A DNA stretch of 51,368 nucleotides, taken from NCBI GenBank assembly GCA_030652215.1, contig JAUSBC010000099.1, positions 1-51,368 of the forward strand, given 5' to 3'. Each line of letters opens with the position of its first letter. The stretch's first letter is position 1. This document shows, piece after piece, positions 10,970 to 20,521 of this stretch. The position numbers were made by a program, and so were the translations under genes. Below the pieces are notes generated by a model, which was given only the letters and a program-made list of their open reading frames with translations, had not been told where the DNA came from and did no database searches. This stretch comes from Sideroxyarcus sp. GTDB lineage: Bacteria > Pseudomonadota > Gammaproteobacteria > Burkholderiales > Gallionellaceae.

Positions 10970-11337
10970 TTGGCAGCCAGTACGGTTTTGAGCATCCCGT
11001 CCAAAGTCGCTCTGGCGCGCGGATGATCTTTCTTATCCAGCGGTTTACGCAACCGAATCACCACGTCCTTTGCTGCCCCGTGTCGTGCGCAATGCCTAAA
11101 ACACTCACGAATCAATCGTTTAGCTACATTTCGCTGTGTCGAAGCAGGTACGACTCGCTTGCTGACCGTCATGCCCAAGCGCGCATGCCCGGCCGAATTC
11201 GTTTCGCTGTGGACGGCAAACCATGAATCGGTTTGTGCCCTTTGATGCAGCAGCCGGGAAAATCCCTCCCGGCGCGACAGCCTATAGCGCCGGGGTAAAG
11301 TCAGGACTTCTTTTGGCTTACACGCCAAGACGTACAC
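10966..11337 (-). CDS. rnpA: Ribonuclease P protein component
   Basis: Protein subunit of RNase P, which trims tRNA 5' leaders with the RNA subunit. The basic protein contains the conserved block [10 protein letters not shown] and the N-terminal [16 protein letters not shown]. The exact start is unclear, because no ATG lies upstream of the conserved region. GTG at 11337 (123 aa) overlaps rpmH by 20 bp, and TTG at 11328 is an alternative. Either way it is coupled with rpmH and yidD. Confidence 0.94.
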   Translation of the reverse strand: MYVLACKPKEVLTLPRRYRLSRREGFSRLLHQRAQTDSWFAVHSETNSAGHARLGMTVSKRVVPASTQRNVAKRLIRECFRHCARHGAAKDVVIRLRKPLDKKDHPRARATLDGMLKTVLAAK

Positions 11338-11452
11338 GGCCGCGTGCGCGACGTGCAGCGATAACGGCGCGTCCGCCCTTGGTCTTCATGCGAACCAGAA
11401 AGCCATGAGTGCGTTTTCTTTTGGTAACCGACGGTTGATATGTGCGTTTCAT
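11318..11452 (-). CDS. rpmH: 50S ribosomal protein L34
   Basis: L34 of the large ribosomal subunit, 44 aa and very basic. It begins [20 protein letters not shown] and ends [10 protein letters not shown], with the family signature [15 protein letters not shown] between. The ATG at 11452 follows a good ribosome-binding site (AGGAG). It is the first gene of the leftward unit, behind the promoter at 11492-11520, and is divergent from dnaA. Confidence 0.98.
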   Translation of the reverse strand: MKRTYQPSVTKRKRTHGFLVRMKTKGGRAVIAARRARGRVRLGV

Positions 11453-11491
11453 GCTCTTACTCCTGACTGTTTTACTGTTGAAAAGCGCGCG

Positions 11492-11520
11492 ATTACAATC
11501 GTTGGCGGCTTTCCTGTCAA
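11492..11520 (-). promoter_or_regulatory. Sigma70 promoter of rpmH
   Basis: On the minus strand a perfect -35 box TTGACA (11520-11515) and TGTAAT (11497-11492) are 17 bp apart, about 40 bp before the rpmH start. This is the best sigma70 promoter in the window, as expected for a ribosomal protein gene. A DnaA box lies 13 bp upstream of the -35. Confidence 0.8.
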
Positions 11521-11532
11521 GTCTTTTTATGC

Positions 11533-11541
11533 TGTGGATAA
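11533..11541 (-). promoter_or_regulatory. DnaA box between rpmH and dnaA
   Basis: TGTGGATAA on the plus strand is the exact complement of the consensus DnaA box TTATCCACA. It lies 55 bp before the dnaA start, close to a -10-like TAGAAT (11558-11563). DnaA bound here could repress its own promoter. That effect is inferred from the arrangement. Confidence 0.7.
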
Positions 11542-11595
11542 CTTTTGGCATAGCTTGTAGAATGCATCCGAATAATTGCGATACATTTTTTGCCT

Positions 11596-12942
11596 ATGTC
11601 TGCTCAGAGTTTGTCTGGCAGCTGTTTGAGTTATTTCAAAGAGCAGCTTCCACTACAACAATACAATTCATGGATTAAGCCGTTGATTTTCGAGATCGAT
11701 GGAGACAAACTCGTACTCACCGCCCCCAACAGCTTCACGCTGCGCATCGTCCAGGAGCGGTTTTTGCCCGAAATCTCCAAGCGCGCCCTGCCCTTCTTTT
11801 CTGCCCCTCCGCAAATCGAGTTGCGCATCGAGAAAAAGGGCGCAAAACCGGTCACAGAAATGATCGTTGAGCCTGTTGCTGCCAGGAACGCCGCTCCCGC
11901 CGCAAAAGTCGCAGCCAAGAACCCGAACAAACTCAATCCGGCCCTGGTATTCGACACGTTCGTGACCGGTAAGGCCAACCAATTGGCGCATGCCGCTGCA
12001 ATTCAGGTCTCCGAAACGCCCGGCGTTGCTTATAACCCATTGTTTATTTATGGCGGAGTCGGTTTGGGCAAGACCCATTTGCTGCAATCCATAGGCAATC
12101 TGGTCGCCAAACAGAATCCACAGGCCAGGATCTGCTACATCCATGCGACCAACTATATTTCCGGCGTCGTCAGGGCATTCCAGACCAAAAACTTCGACGA
12201 ATTCAAGCAATTCTATAATTCGCTGGATCTGCTGCTGATAGACGATATCCAGTTCATCGCCGACAAACCGGGCACGCAACAGGAATTCTTCTACACCCTG
12301 AATTCGCTCATCGACACCAACAAGCAGGTTGTCATCACCTGCGACACCTTCCCGAAAGAGATCACCGGCATAGAGCCGCGTCTAACATCGCGCTTTACCT
12401 GCGGCTTAACGGTGGCCATCGAGCCGCCGGGGCTGGAGATGCGCGTGGCTATCCTGCTGCAAAAGTCGACCACCAGCGGTTCACCGATCAGCGAAGACGT
12501 CGCCTTCTTCATTGCCAAACACGTACGCTCCAACATCCGCGAACTTGAAGGCGCACTTAACCGTATCGAGGCCTTTGCGCGCTTTCACAAGCGCCCGATC
12601 ACAATAGATCTAGCCAAAGAAGCACTCAAGGACTTGCTAGCCGCGCAGAACAAACAAGTCTCCATGGAGAACATCCAGAAGACTGTGGCCGATTTTTATC
12701 GCATCAAGATCGTTGAATTGCTATCAAAGAAACGTACCCGGGTAATTGCCCGCCCTCGCCAGATTGCCATGGCCCTGGCGCGCGAGTTGACCCAGTTAAG
12801 CCTGCCCGAGATCGGCAATGCTTTCGGTGGACGCGACCATTCAACCGTATTGCATGCCTGCAAGACCATAGAATCCCTGCGCAACAGCGATTCCGCATTG
12901 AATGCCGACTTCAACCTGTTGAACCAGACCCTGCGGGGATAA
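11596..12942 (+). CDS. dnaA: Chromosomal replication initiator DnaA
   Basis: AAA+ ATPase that melts the origin. The 448 residues comprise domain I (about 1-80), a short Ala/Pro linker (about 85-112), the AAA+ domain with Walker A GGVGLGKT (153-160) and Walker B LLIDDIQF, and DNA-binding domain IV with the box-recognition signature GGRDHSTVLHACKTIE near residue 412. I use the ATG at 11596; an in-frame TTG six bases upstream is less likely. Divergent from rpmH and followed by dnaN, the classical origin layout. Confidence 0.98.
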   Translation: MSAQSLSGSCLSYFKEQLPLQQYNSWIKPLIFEIDGDKLVLTAPNSFTLRIVQERFLPEISKRALPFFSAPPQIELRIEKKGAKPVTEMIVEPVAARNAAPAAKVAAKNPNKLNPALVFDTFVTGKANQLAHAAAIQVSETPGVAYNPLFIYGGVGLGKTHLLQSIGNLVAKQNPQARICYIHATNYISGVVRAFQTKNFDEFKQFYNSLDLLLIDDIQFIADKPGTQQEFFYTLNSLIDTNKQVVITCDTFPKEITGIEPRLTSRFTCGLTVAIEPPGLEMRVAILLQKSTTSGSPISEDVAFFIAKHVRSNIRELEGALNRIEAFARFHKRPITIDLAKEALKDLLAAQNKQVSMENIQKTVADFYRIKIVELLSKKRTRVIARPRQIAMALARELTQLSLPEIGNAFGGRDHSTVLHACKTIESLRNSDSALNADFNLLNQTLRG

Positions 12943-13151
12943 GCATGTATAGCTTGTGTATAGTTTGTAGATGAACCTGTGTTATCGCTGTAGTGAAATA
13001 GTTATGCACAATCAACCAGCACTAAAGAGCGTCTTTATCAACAAGAATAAAAGCTAATAAGTAGTTGTGACGTAAGAGAAATACCAGTTATCCCAGAATT
13101 TAGTGCCCATTATTATTGTTGTTAAGTATTTAAAAAATATAAAGGATAGAT
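12943..13151. other. Putative chromosomal origin (oriC)
   Basis: The 209-bp dnaA-dnaN spacer is the likely origin. It holds a consensus DnaA box TTATGCACA at 13002-13010 and a one-mismatch box (complement CTATACACA) at 12955-12963. Near the right end is a very AT-rich stretch (13105-13151), suited to be the unwinding element. Gene polarity reverses across rpmH/dnaA, and parS sites lie on both sides. The boundary is approximate, and the rpmH-dnaA gap may contribute. Confidence 0.75.
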
Positions 13152-14255
13152 ATGTTCATTAAGCAAATAGCCAGAAACGATTTACTAAAACCGCTGCAAG
13201 CAGTCGTTGGTATCGTAGAGCGCAAGCAGCCATTACCTATTCTTTCAAACGTACTTATCAAGAAGAACAAAGACGGTGCAAGGTTCATCACCACCGATCT
13301 TGAGATCCAGATCGAAGCCCAGCTCAAGGCTGAATTGGACGGTACCGAAAGCTCCATCACCATTTCAGCCAAGAAACTCCAGGAAATCCTGCGCGCCATT
13401 CCGGACAACAGCATCGTTTCCCTGGATGACCAGGAAAACAAACTGCTGGTCAAAGCCAACAAGAGCCGCTTCAGCCTACAGACCCTGCCAGCTCCCGATT
13501 TCCCCATGCTAGCAGAACAATTGACGGGAGCAGCCAAGGTACAGATTCAACAGGGCGTATTACGTCGCCTGCTGAGTTCGGTGCAATACGCGATGGCTCA
13601 ACAGGACATCCGCTATTACCTGAACGGCGTGCTGCTGGTCATCGACGGCACCAGCATCAAACTCATCGCGACAGACGGACACCGCCTGGCTTTCATCAGC
13701 GAAGAACTGGCAGAAAGCCACAAAAAGCAGGAAGTCATTCTTTCCCGCAAGACGGTAAACGAGTTGCTGAAACTGCTGGCCGATTCCGAAGACACGGTTC
13801 AACTGGAACTGGCAGAGAAGCAGGTTCGTATTTCCTTTGCCGACGTGGTGCTGACTTCCAAGGTGATCGACGGTAAATTCCCCGACTACAACCGCGTGAT
13901 TCCTACCCACACCAATCACCTGACACTGGACCGCATGACCATTCTGCAAGCCCTGCAGCGTGCAGCCATTCTGTCCAACGAGAAGTTTCGGGGAGTGCGC
14001 CTACTGCTGACCGAGAAGAACCTGCGCATCATCAGCAGCAACAGTGAGCAGGAAGAAGCCCAGGAAGACATCGAAAACGACTACCAGGGCGGATCGCTGG
14101 ATATCGGCTTCAACGTGAACTACCTGCTGGACGGGATCAACAACATCAGCACTCAGAACATCGTTCTGTCGTTCGGCGACCAGAACAGCAGTCTTCTGAT
14201 TACGATCCCGGAGAAGGATGACTATAAATATGTAGTCATGCCGATGCGCATCTAA
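13152..14255 (+). CDS. dnaN: DNA polymerase III beta subunit (sliding clamp)
   Basis: Ring-shaped processivity clamp, a head-to-tail dimer. The 367 residues form three similar clamp domains and end in the conserved YVVMPMRI. The segments IVERKQPLPILSNVL and ATDGHRLAF are family signatures. It follows the putative origin by convention and precedes gyrB by 41 bp. A purine-rich AAAGGATAGA provides the ribosome site. Confidence 0.98.
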   Translation: MFIKQIARNDLLKPLQAVVGIVERKQPLPILSNVLIKKNKDGARFITTDLEIQIEAQLKAELDGTESSITISAKKLQEILRAIPDNSIVSLDDQENKLLVKANKSRFSLQTLPAPDFPMLAEQLTGAAKVQIQQGVLRRLLSSVQYAMAQQDIRYYLNGVLLVIDGTSIKLIATDGHRLAFISEELAESHKKQEVILSRKTVNELLKLLADSEDTVQLELAEKQVRISFADVVLTSKVIDGKFPDYNRVIPTHTNHLTLDRMTILQALQRAAILSNEKFRGVRLLLTEKNLRIISSNSEQEEAQEDIENDYQGGSLDIGFNVNYLLDGINNISTQNIVLSFGDQNSSLLITIPEKDDYKYVVMPMRI

Positions 14256-14258
14256 ATT

Positions 14259-14274
14259 TGTTCCACGTGAAACA
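14259..14274. promoter_or_regulatory. parS site (ParB binding)
   Basis: TGTTCCACGTGAAACA differs from the parS consensus at one position (C for T at base 5) and keeps the CACGTG core. It lies in the 41-bp dnaN-gyrB spacer, 6.5 kb from the first parS, on the other side of the putative origin. The variant resembles sites described in Pseudomonas, so ParB binding is likely. Confidence 0.88.
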
Positions 14275-14287
14275 GTAACGAAAGTAA

Positions 14288-16726
<2,439 letters not shown>

Positions 16727-16772
16727 ACGTTAAGCTATCAACGTACAACGTTAAGATACTTTGGTATTTACG

Positions 16773-17174
16773 ATGGAATTTCTCACAAAAGAAAATATCG
16801 GGATATTTCTTGGCATTATTGGCGCTATCCCCGTGTTCAAGGGTAGTTTGATATTTCTGACTTCTTGGAATAAAAAGCGCAAGGCTGCAGCGATAGAAAA
16901 GGAAATATTTAGAATTACAAAACTTAGAGATTCTGACAGGGAATTGTATCTCTTCATATTTCGCTCTCTTTTATTTATTGCAGCTCTCTTCGCAATATCG
17001 ATAATGATTAGCTCCGTAACAGTACCTGGAATAAGTGTGATCCAATTTGCTAATGGTACTTTTGCATATCTAGTGTCCTTGTACACACTTGGCTACATAA
17101 ACCGCGTGAGAACCTCCAAGAGGGTTTTGGCAGAATTACAAGCTAAGCTCGAAAAAATAAAATCGGGCTTATAA
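16773..17174 (+). CDS. Hypothetical small membrane protein, AT-rich
   Basis: Not recognised. The 133 residues show a hydrophobic segment at about 8-30, a basic stretch (WNKKRKAAAIEKE), two closely spaced hydrophobic segments (about 63-82 and 90-110), and a basic helical C-terminus (ELQAKLEKIKSGL). A two- or three-helix membrane protein with cytoplasmic charged ends is likely. Base composition and codon use (many A/T third positions) differ sharply from gyrB and the genes to the right, suggesting recent acquisition. I chose the ATG at 16773; an in-frame TTG at 16761 is less likely. No partner is evident. Confidence 0.6.
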   Translation: MEFLTKENIGIFLGIIGAIPVFKGSLIFLTSWNKKRKAAAIEKEIFRITKLRDSDRELYLFIFRSLLFIAALFAISIMISSVTVPGISVIQFANGTFAYLVSLYTLGYINRVRTSKRVLAELQAKLEKIKSGL

Positions 17175-17543
17175 ATATTAAAGGTCCAGCAAAACGCGGG
17201 AGGTCAGGTCTAACATTCCAACACCCAGCATTTTCGAATTGATTTTGACTCAGCTTCACAAACCCCAATAGTCACGCGGCTTCCAGCGCAGGCCGCTCAA
17301 AACGAGCTATAAGCCGCTTTCAGGATGTCGTTGAGGGGTAGGGGCCAGGAGAGAAATTCAAGAGCTAATTTCGAGGTGGCCTTCATAATCGCCAAATTCA
17401 TCACTGCCACGGATTTCCCGAATCTGGAGATATGGATTTAGGCTGAATAGCAGTTTGCGCAAACCAAACTATCCACAAATATTTTCCCAATTGAGCAAAC
17501 GATGCTTGCCGCCCCTCAGCGCCTTTGTTAAGGTTGGGCCGCC
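17175..17543. other. Long intergenic stretch with no recognised gene
   Basis: I see no convincing gene in these 369 bases. The left part shares the AT-rich character of the preceding gene and the middle is GC-richer. On the minus strand a short open stretch from about 17402 to 17300 (starting MNLAIMKATSKLALEFLSW) ends after roughly 34 codons and could be debris of an older gene. One DnaA-box-like CTATCCACA is at 17469-17477 (one mismatch). No strong terminator or promoter was recognised. Confidence 0.4.
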
Positions 17544-17849
17544 ATGAGATCGTCACGTTTGTTCCTGCCGCTGTTCTTCGTGCTTGCCTTGCTGTTCGCA
17601 CAGCAAGGTGCGATGGCGCACGGCATCGTGCATTCGCTGGAGGAACACTCGCATGACCAGTCGTTGCCGCACGAAGCGTACTGCGAGAAGTGCGCGGCAT
17701 ATGCGCAGATCGGAAGCGCGGTCGGCAGCTGCGGCTTCGATTTCGATTTTGCAGCAGGTTTTACAACCGCCTCATCTTCTGATTCTTCAACTTTCCGTTC
17801 TATAACGTTCGCCGCTTTTGTGGCGCGCGCCCCGCCCCGCTCCGCTTAG
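17544..17849 (+). CDS. Small exported His/Cys-rich protein, possible metal binder
   Basis: A 101-residue protein with a clear signal peptide (MRSSRLFLPLFFVLALLFAQ, cleavage likely after AMA at about residue 26). The mature part begins with a histidine-rich segment HGIVHSLEEHSHDQSLPHE followed by a CEKC pair (CxxC) and a later single Cys. The end RAPPRSA resembles small periplasmic proteins of the DUF2946 type, a loose resemblance only. His and Cys residues suggest metal binding, and a ZIP metal transporter lies 1.1 kb downstream. The role is inferred. Confidence 0.6.
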   Translation: MRSSRLFLPLFFVLALLFAQQGAMAHGIVHSLEEHSHDQSLPHEAYCEKCAAYAQIGSAVGSCGFDFDFAAGFTTASSSDSSTFRSITFAAFVARAPPRSA

Positions 17850-17854
17850 TTCTC

Positions 17855-17921
17855 GCCAGCAAGCTGGCTCCTGCAAAACACAAGCGCATAAACTAATAAA
17901 CAGGAAACCGAAACAGTTTCC
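17855..17921. promoter_or_regulatory. Two inverted repeats upstream of the SLAC1-type channel gene
   Basis: GCCAGC-AA-GCTGGC (17855-17868) is a perfect 6-bp inverted repeat just after the small exported protein gene. GGAAAC-N7-GTTTCC (17903-17921) is a second one, 49 bp before the channel gene. The first may form a weak hairpin after the preceding gene. The second has the size and spacing of an operator. No T-run follows either, so intrinsic termination is doubtful. Confidence 0.35.
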
Positions 17922-17969
17922 CGAGTTCTGGATTTTGCGTTTACCGATTCAAACGTCAAGGAGTGCAAA

Positions 17970-18932
17970 ATGACTGAAAGCAATGCCCGTCTGCAAAATT
18001 TCCCGATTTCCTGGTTCGCACTGGTGATGGGAATGTGCGGCTTTACCATCGCCTGGGGCCGCGCAGAACATTTTTTCGAAACAAGTTTTCATCCAAGCAT
18101 CATGCTGCTGGGCATCACCACGCTGATATTCGTGTTTCTGGCGGTGCTGTATATCGTCAAGGCGTTCAAATATCCGAAGGATGTGCTGGGCGAGATCCTG
18201 CATCCGGTGAAACTGGCTTTCGTGCCGACCATCTCCATCAGTCTTCTGCTGTTGGGGATCGCTTACATGCCCATCGCCCCGGTGCTTTCCTTCTGGCTGT
18301 GGGTGGTGGGAACCGTGCTGCACGCGGGCATAACTCTCTATGTGCTGTCTTCCTGGATACACCATACCAAGTATGAGATCGCACATCTGAATCCCGCCTG
18401 GTTCATTCCGGTGGTGGGTAACATTCTGGTGCCGGTGGCAGGCATGCAACATGCCACGCCCGATATCTCCTGGTTCTTTTTCAGCCTCGGCTTGTTCTTC
18501 TGGCCGGTACTCACTGCCATCATTTTTTACCGCATCATTTTCCACGGCAGTCTGCCGGAACGCTTCATGCCCACGCTCTTCATATTTATTGCACCGCCAG
18601 CGGTGGGTTTCATTTCCTGGTTCAACCTCACTGGCGGGGTCGATTCCTTTGGTCGGGTGCTCTACTTCATCGCGCTGTTCTTTACGGTCCTGGTGTTGAG
18701 TCAGTTCAGCTATTTCAGCCGCATCAAGTTTTTTCTATCCTGGTGGGCTTACTCCTTTCCCGTTGCGGCGATCACGATTGCCACGCTCGTCATGGCAAAG
18801 GCGACCGGCTATGCGTTCTATGCATGGCTTGCCATCGGTCTGCTGACAGTGCTTACCTTGCTGATCGGAATGTTACTGACGCGTACGGCGCTGGCAGTGG
18901 CTCGGCGCGAGATTTGCGTCGAGGGGCACTGA
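17970..18932 (+). CDS. SLAC1/TehA-family anion channel or C4-dicarboxylate transporter
   Basis: Integral membrane protein of the tellurite-resistance/dicarboxylate transporter (TDT) family, which includes TehA, Mae1 and plant SLAC1. The 320 residues form about ten hydrophobic helices. The N-terminus NFPISWFALVMGMCGFTIAW matches the family's first helix, and ATPDISWFFFSLGLFFWPVL and PPAVGFISWFNLTGG match later conserved segments. The ATG at 17970 follows an AAGGAG ribosome site. The substrate (chloride, nitrate, malate or sulfite) cannot be told from sequence. It is followed 63 bp later by the ZIP gene. Confidence 0.85.
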   Translation: MTESNARLQNFPISWFALVMGMCGFTIAWGRAEHFFETSFHPSIMLLGITTLIFVFLAVLYIVKAFKYPKDVLGEILHPVKLAFVPTISISLLLLGIAYMPIAPVLSFWLWVVGTVLHAGITLYVLSSWIHHTKYEIAHLNPAWFIPVVGNILVPVAGMQHATPDISWFFFSLGLFFWPVLTAIIFYRIIFHGSLPERFMPTLFIFIAPPAVGFISWFNLTGGVDSFGRVLYFIALFFTVLVLSQFSYFSRIKFFLSWWAYSFPVAAITIATLVMAKATGYAFYAWLAIGLLTVLTLLIGMLLTRTALAVARREICVEGH

Positions 18933-18995
18933 TAGACGAACCGCGGTCGGCGCGCGGGCAGCAGGACGCGCGCCGACTGGATGAAAGGAGATTCA

Positions 18996-19733
18996 ATGCT
19001 GCTCTACATAATCGGGTTCAGCGTCTTGGGCAGCGTTGCTGCCATCGCTGTCTCGTCCCTGCTGTTGTTATTTCCGCAAGGCATCCGCCAGGGGCTGGTG
19101 CCGTGTCTGATCAGCTACGCGACCGGAACACTGCTCGGCGCAGCCTTTTTGGGAATGCTCCCGTCCAGCCTGGCGAAGGCGCCGGTGCTGGCAGTAACGG
19201 CCACCGTGCTGGCTGGTATGGTGTTGTTCTTTGTGCTCGAAAAACTCGTGCTCTGGCGGCATTGCCATGAGGCGGGCTGTGCGGTACATGGGCGCGCCGG
19301 GCCGCTCATCCTGACCGGTGATGCGTTTCACAATTTCGTGGACGGCGTGGTGATTGCCGCCGCTTTCCTCACGTCGATCCCGCTGGGTATCGCCACGGCA
19401 ATGGCCGTGATCGCGCACGAAATCCCGCAGGAAGTCGGCGACTTTGCCATCCTGTTGGACAATGGCTACGCGCGCGGGCGAGCCCTCCTGCTCAACGGGC
19501 TTTCATCTGCGGCCACGCTGCCGGGTGCAGTGATCGCCTACTTCTGGCTGGGCGAAACGCGCGCAGCGGTTCCGTATATTCTCGCGCTGTCTGCGGCGAG
19601 CTTTATCTACATCGCGGCGGCAGACTTGATTCCAAGCCTGCATCGGAAGATGACTGTTTCCGCATCCCTGCGCCAGGTTCTGCTGCTGCTGGCGGGAATC
19701 GGGACGATTGCTTTCTTTCGCTTTGGACATTGA
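18996..19733 (+). CDS. ZIP-family divalent metal transporter
   Basis: Likely imports or moves Zn2+ or Fe2+ across the inner membrane. The 245 residues form about eight helices. The metal-binding motifs are in helix 4, DAFHNFVDGVVIAAAF, and helix 5, AVIAHEIPQEVGDFAILL, the H-N-x-x-D and H-E-x-P-x-E signatures of the family. I chose the ATG at 18996 because AAGGAG precedes it at proper spacing; an ATG 15 bases earlier overlaps that site. Specificity is not visible. Confidence 0.9.
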   Translation: MLLYIIGFSVLGSVAAIAVSSLLLLFPQGIRQGLVPCLISYATGTLLGAAFLGMLPSSLAKAPVLAVTATVLAGMVLFFVLEKLVLWRHCHEAGCAVHGRAGPLILTGDAFHNFVDGVVIAAAFLTSIPLGIATAMAVIAHEIPQEVGDFAILLDNGYARGRALLLNGLSSAATLPGAVIAYFWLGETRAAVPYILALSAASFIYIAAADLIPSLHRKMTVSASLRQVLLLLAGIGTIAFFRFGH

Positions 19734-19787
19734 TGCAAACGGGTCAATAACGTACGCTACGCTGACGAGCAATAGAACTTCAAATTC

Positions 19788-20366
19788 ATGTTACGAATCC
19801 TGTTACCAGCACTGATCTTTTCCGCCTCGGTATTTGCCGACGACACCCAGCAACTGAAACTTGTCGAGGCGGCAAAGGAGCAAGTCGGCGTCACCCTGTT
19901 CTATGACAGTCGCTATCAAAAAATTGCCTACCCGGGAGGGGATATTCCCCTGCAACGCGGAGTGTGCACCGACGTAGTGATACGGGCCTATCGAAAGCTC
20001 GGTGCGGATTTGCAACTCCTCGTTCACCGGGACATGGTCAAGGCTTGGGATGCTTATCCGCGTTCGTGGAACAACAAAGCGCCGGATTCCAACATTGATC
20101 ACCGCCGCGTACCGAATCTCGCCACCTTTTTCAAACGCAACGGCAAGACGCTGGCAATCGGCAAAGACTCCCGCACATACCAGCCGGGTGACATCGTCAC
20201 CTGGCGCCTGACGTCCGGGGTGCCGCACATCGGTGTCGTTTCCGATCAACTGTCCGGGTCGGGCGTTCCGTTGGTGATTCACAATATAGGCTGGGGAACC
20301 GTGATCGAAGATCGTTTGTTTGATTTCGAGATCACTGGCCACTACCGCTACTCGCCGCAGACCTGA
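19788..20366 (+). CDS. DUF1287 exported protein
   Basis: A 192-residue exported protein with a short signal peptide (MLRILLPALIFSASVFA, then DD). The DUF1287 domain fills the rest: QVGVTLFYDSRYQKIAYPGG, RGVCTDVVIRAYRKLG (conserved Cys) and the late VPHIGVVSDQ with a His. The Cys/His arrangement resembles NlpC/P60-type cysteine peptidases, so a cell-wall or peptide hydrolase is possible, but the family function is unknown to me. It stands between ZIP and the cytochrome gene, 54 and 155 bp away. Confidence 0.85.
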   Translation: MLRILLPALIFSASVFADDTQQLKLVEAAKEQVGVTLFYDSRYQKIAYPGGDIPLQRGVCTDVVIRAYRKLGADLQLLVHRDMVKAWDAYPRSWNNKAPDSNIDHRRVPNLATFFKRNGKTLAIGKDSRTYQPGDIVTWRLTSGVPHIGVVSDQLSGSGVPLVIHNIGWGTVIEDRLFDFEITGHYRYSPQT

Positions 20367-20521
20367 TCCAACAGCACATTCGCGTCGCGGCATTGGCGGC
20401 GAGAAATTCGCTGCCAATACACCGGCGACTTTGATTTGCCGCAAGCAAACACAGCTACGGTTGCGGCATACTTGCGGTAGAAACAAAAGCAGTGCCCTAC
20501 CCATAACAATTACCCGCCCAG

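Noticed and set aside
16728..16757. Short repeat ACGTTAAG twice after gyrB
   Set aside because: Eight bases is too short to claim an attachment site or direct repeat of an element.
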